DNA of 6,005 nt. Source: Pedobacter sp. (GTDB lineage: Bacteria > Bacteroidota > Bacteroidia > Sphingobacteriales > Sphingobacteriaceae). The notes under the pieces were generated by a model that searched no databases, was not told the origin of the DNA, and worked only from the letters and a program-made list of their open reading frames with translations. The stretch covers positions 1-6,005 of the forward strand of contig JAQBOT010000430.1 in the NCBI GenBank assembly GCA_028287885.1. Direction: 5' to 3'. The position numbers were made by a program, and so were the translations under genes. This document shows, piece by piece, positions 5,974 through 6,005 of this stretch (positions within the stretch are counted from its first letter, which is position 1; each line of letters opens with the position of its first letter).

Positions 5974-6005
5974 TGGAAACTCTATTTCGGCAACAGAACT
6001 TACCA

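Noticed and set aside
1..6005. CRISPR array, tRNA, rRNA, insertion sequence or phage attachment site
   Set aside because: Reading both strands I found no regularly spaced repeats, no cloverleaf-like gene, no transposase or integrase motifs, and no target-site duplications.

Overview
The window looks like chromosomal DNA from a member of the Bacteroidota; Cytophagales or Chitinophagales would fit, but genus cannot be told. The grounds are a moderate GC content, short A/T-rich leaders without clear Shine-Dalgarno sequences, a lipoprotein phosphatase, and gene families common in that phylum. This is an inference; there is no rRNA, tRNA or other phylogenetic marker. I see no CRISPR array, insertion sequence, integrase, phage structural gene or origin.

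Left part (1-1767, + strand): a two-gene unit. The first gene is cut by the left edge, because its reading frame is open from base 1. It encodes the C-terminal part of a protein that looks like a right-handed parallel beta-helix. After 24 bases comes a 191-residue protein with a charged helical/coiled-coil N-terminal half and a transthyretin-like (carboxypeptidase-regulatory-like) beta-sandwich C-terminal half. A strong intrinsic terminator follows at 1730-1767. Neither gene has a function I can name.

Middle part (4754 down to 1874, - strand): a compact three-gene operon. In transcription order it holds a covalent-FAD oxidase of the berberine-bridge-enzyme/PCMH type, a classical short-chain dehydrogenase/reductase (SDR), and a SnoaL-like (NTF2-fold) protein. 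The gaps are 53 and 29 bases. Together they suggest a small oxidation/reduction/cyclisation or hydrolysis cassette acting on an organic small molecule, for either catabolism or tailoring. The substrate is unknown. An inverted repeat sits between the first two genes.

Right part (4755-6005): a 349-base divergent intergenic region holding only a doubtful small ORF and short inverted repeats. After it comes a + strand lipoprotein metallophosphatase of the calcineurin-like superfamily, closest by motif to the CPPED1/CSTP1 branch. It appears to begin at a TTG codon. The window ends 32 bases after its stop.

Nothing here amounts to a clearly new biological system. The most interesting items are the uncharacterised beta-helix/coiled-coil pair and the three-gene redox operon.
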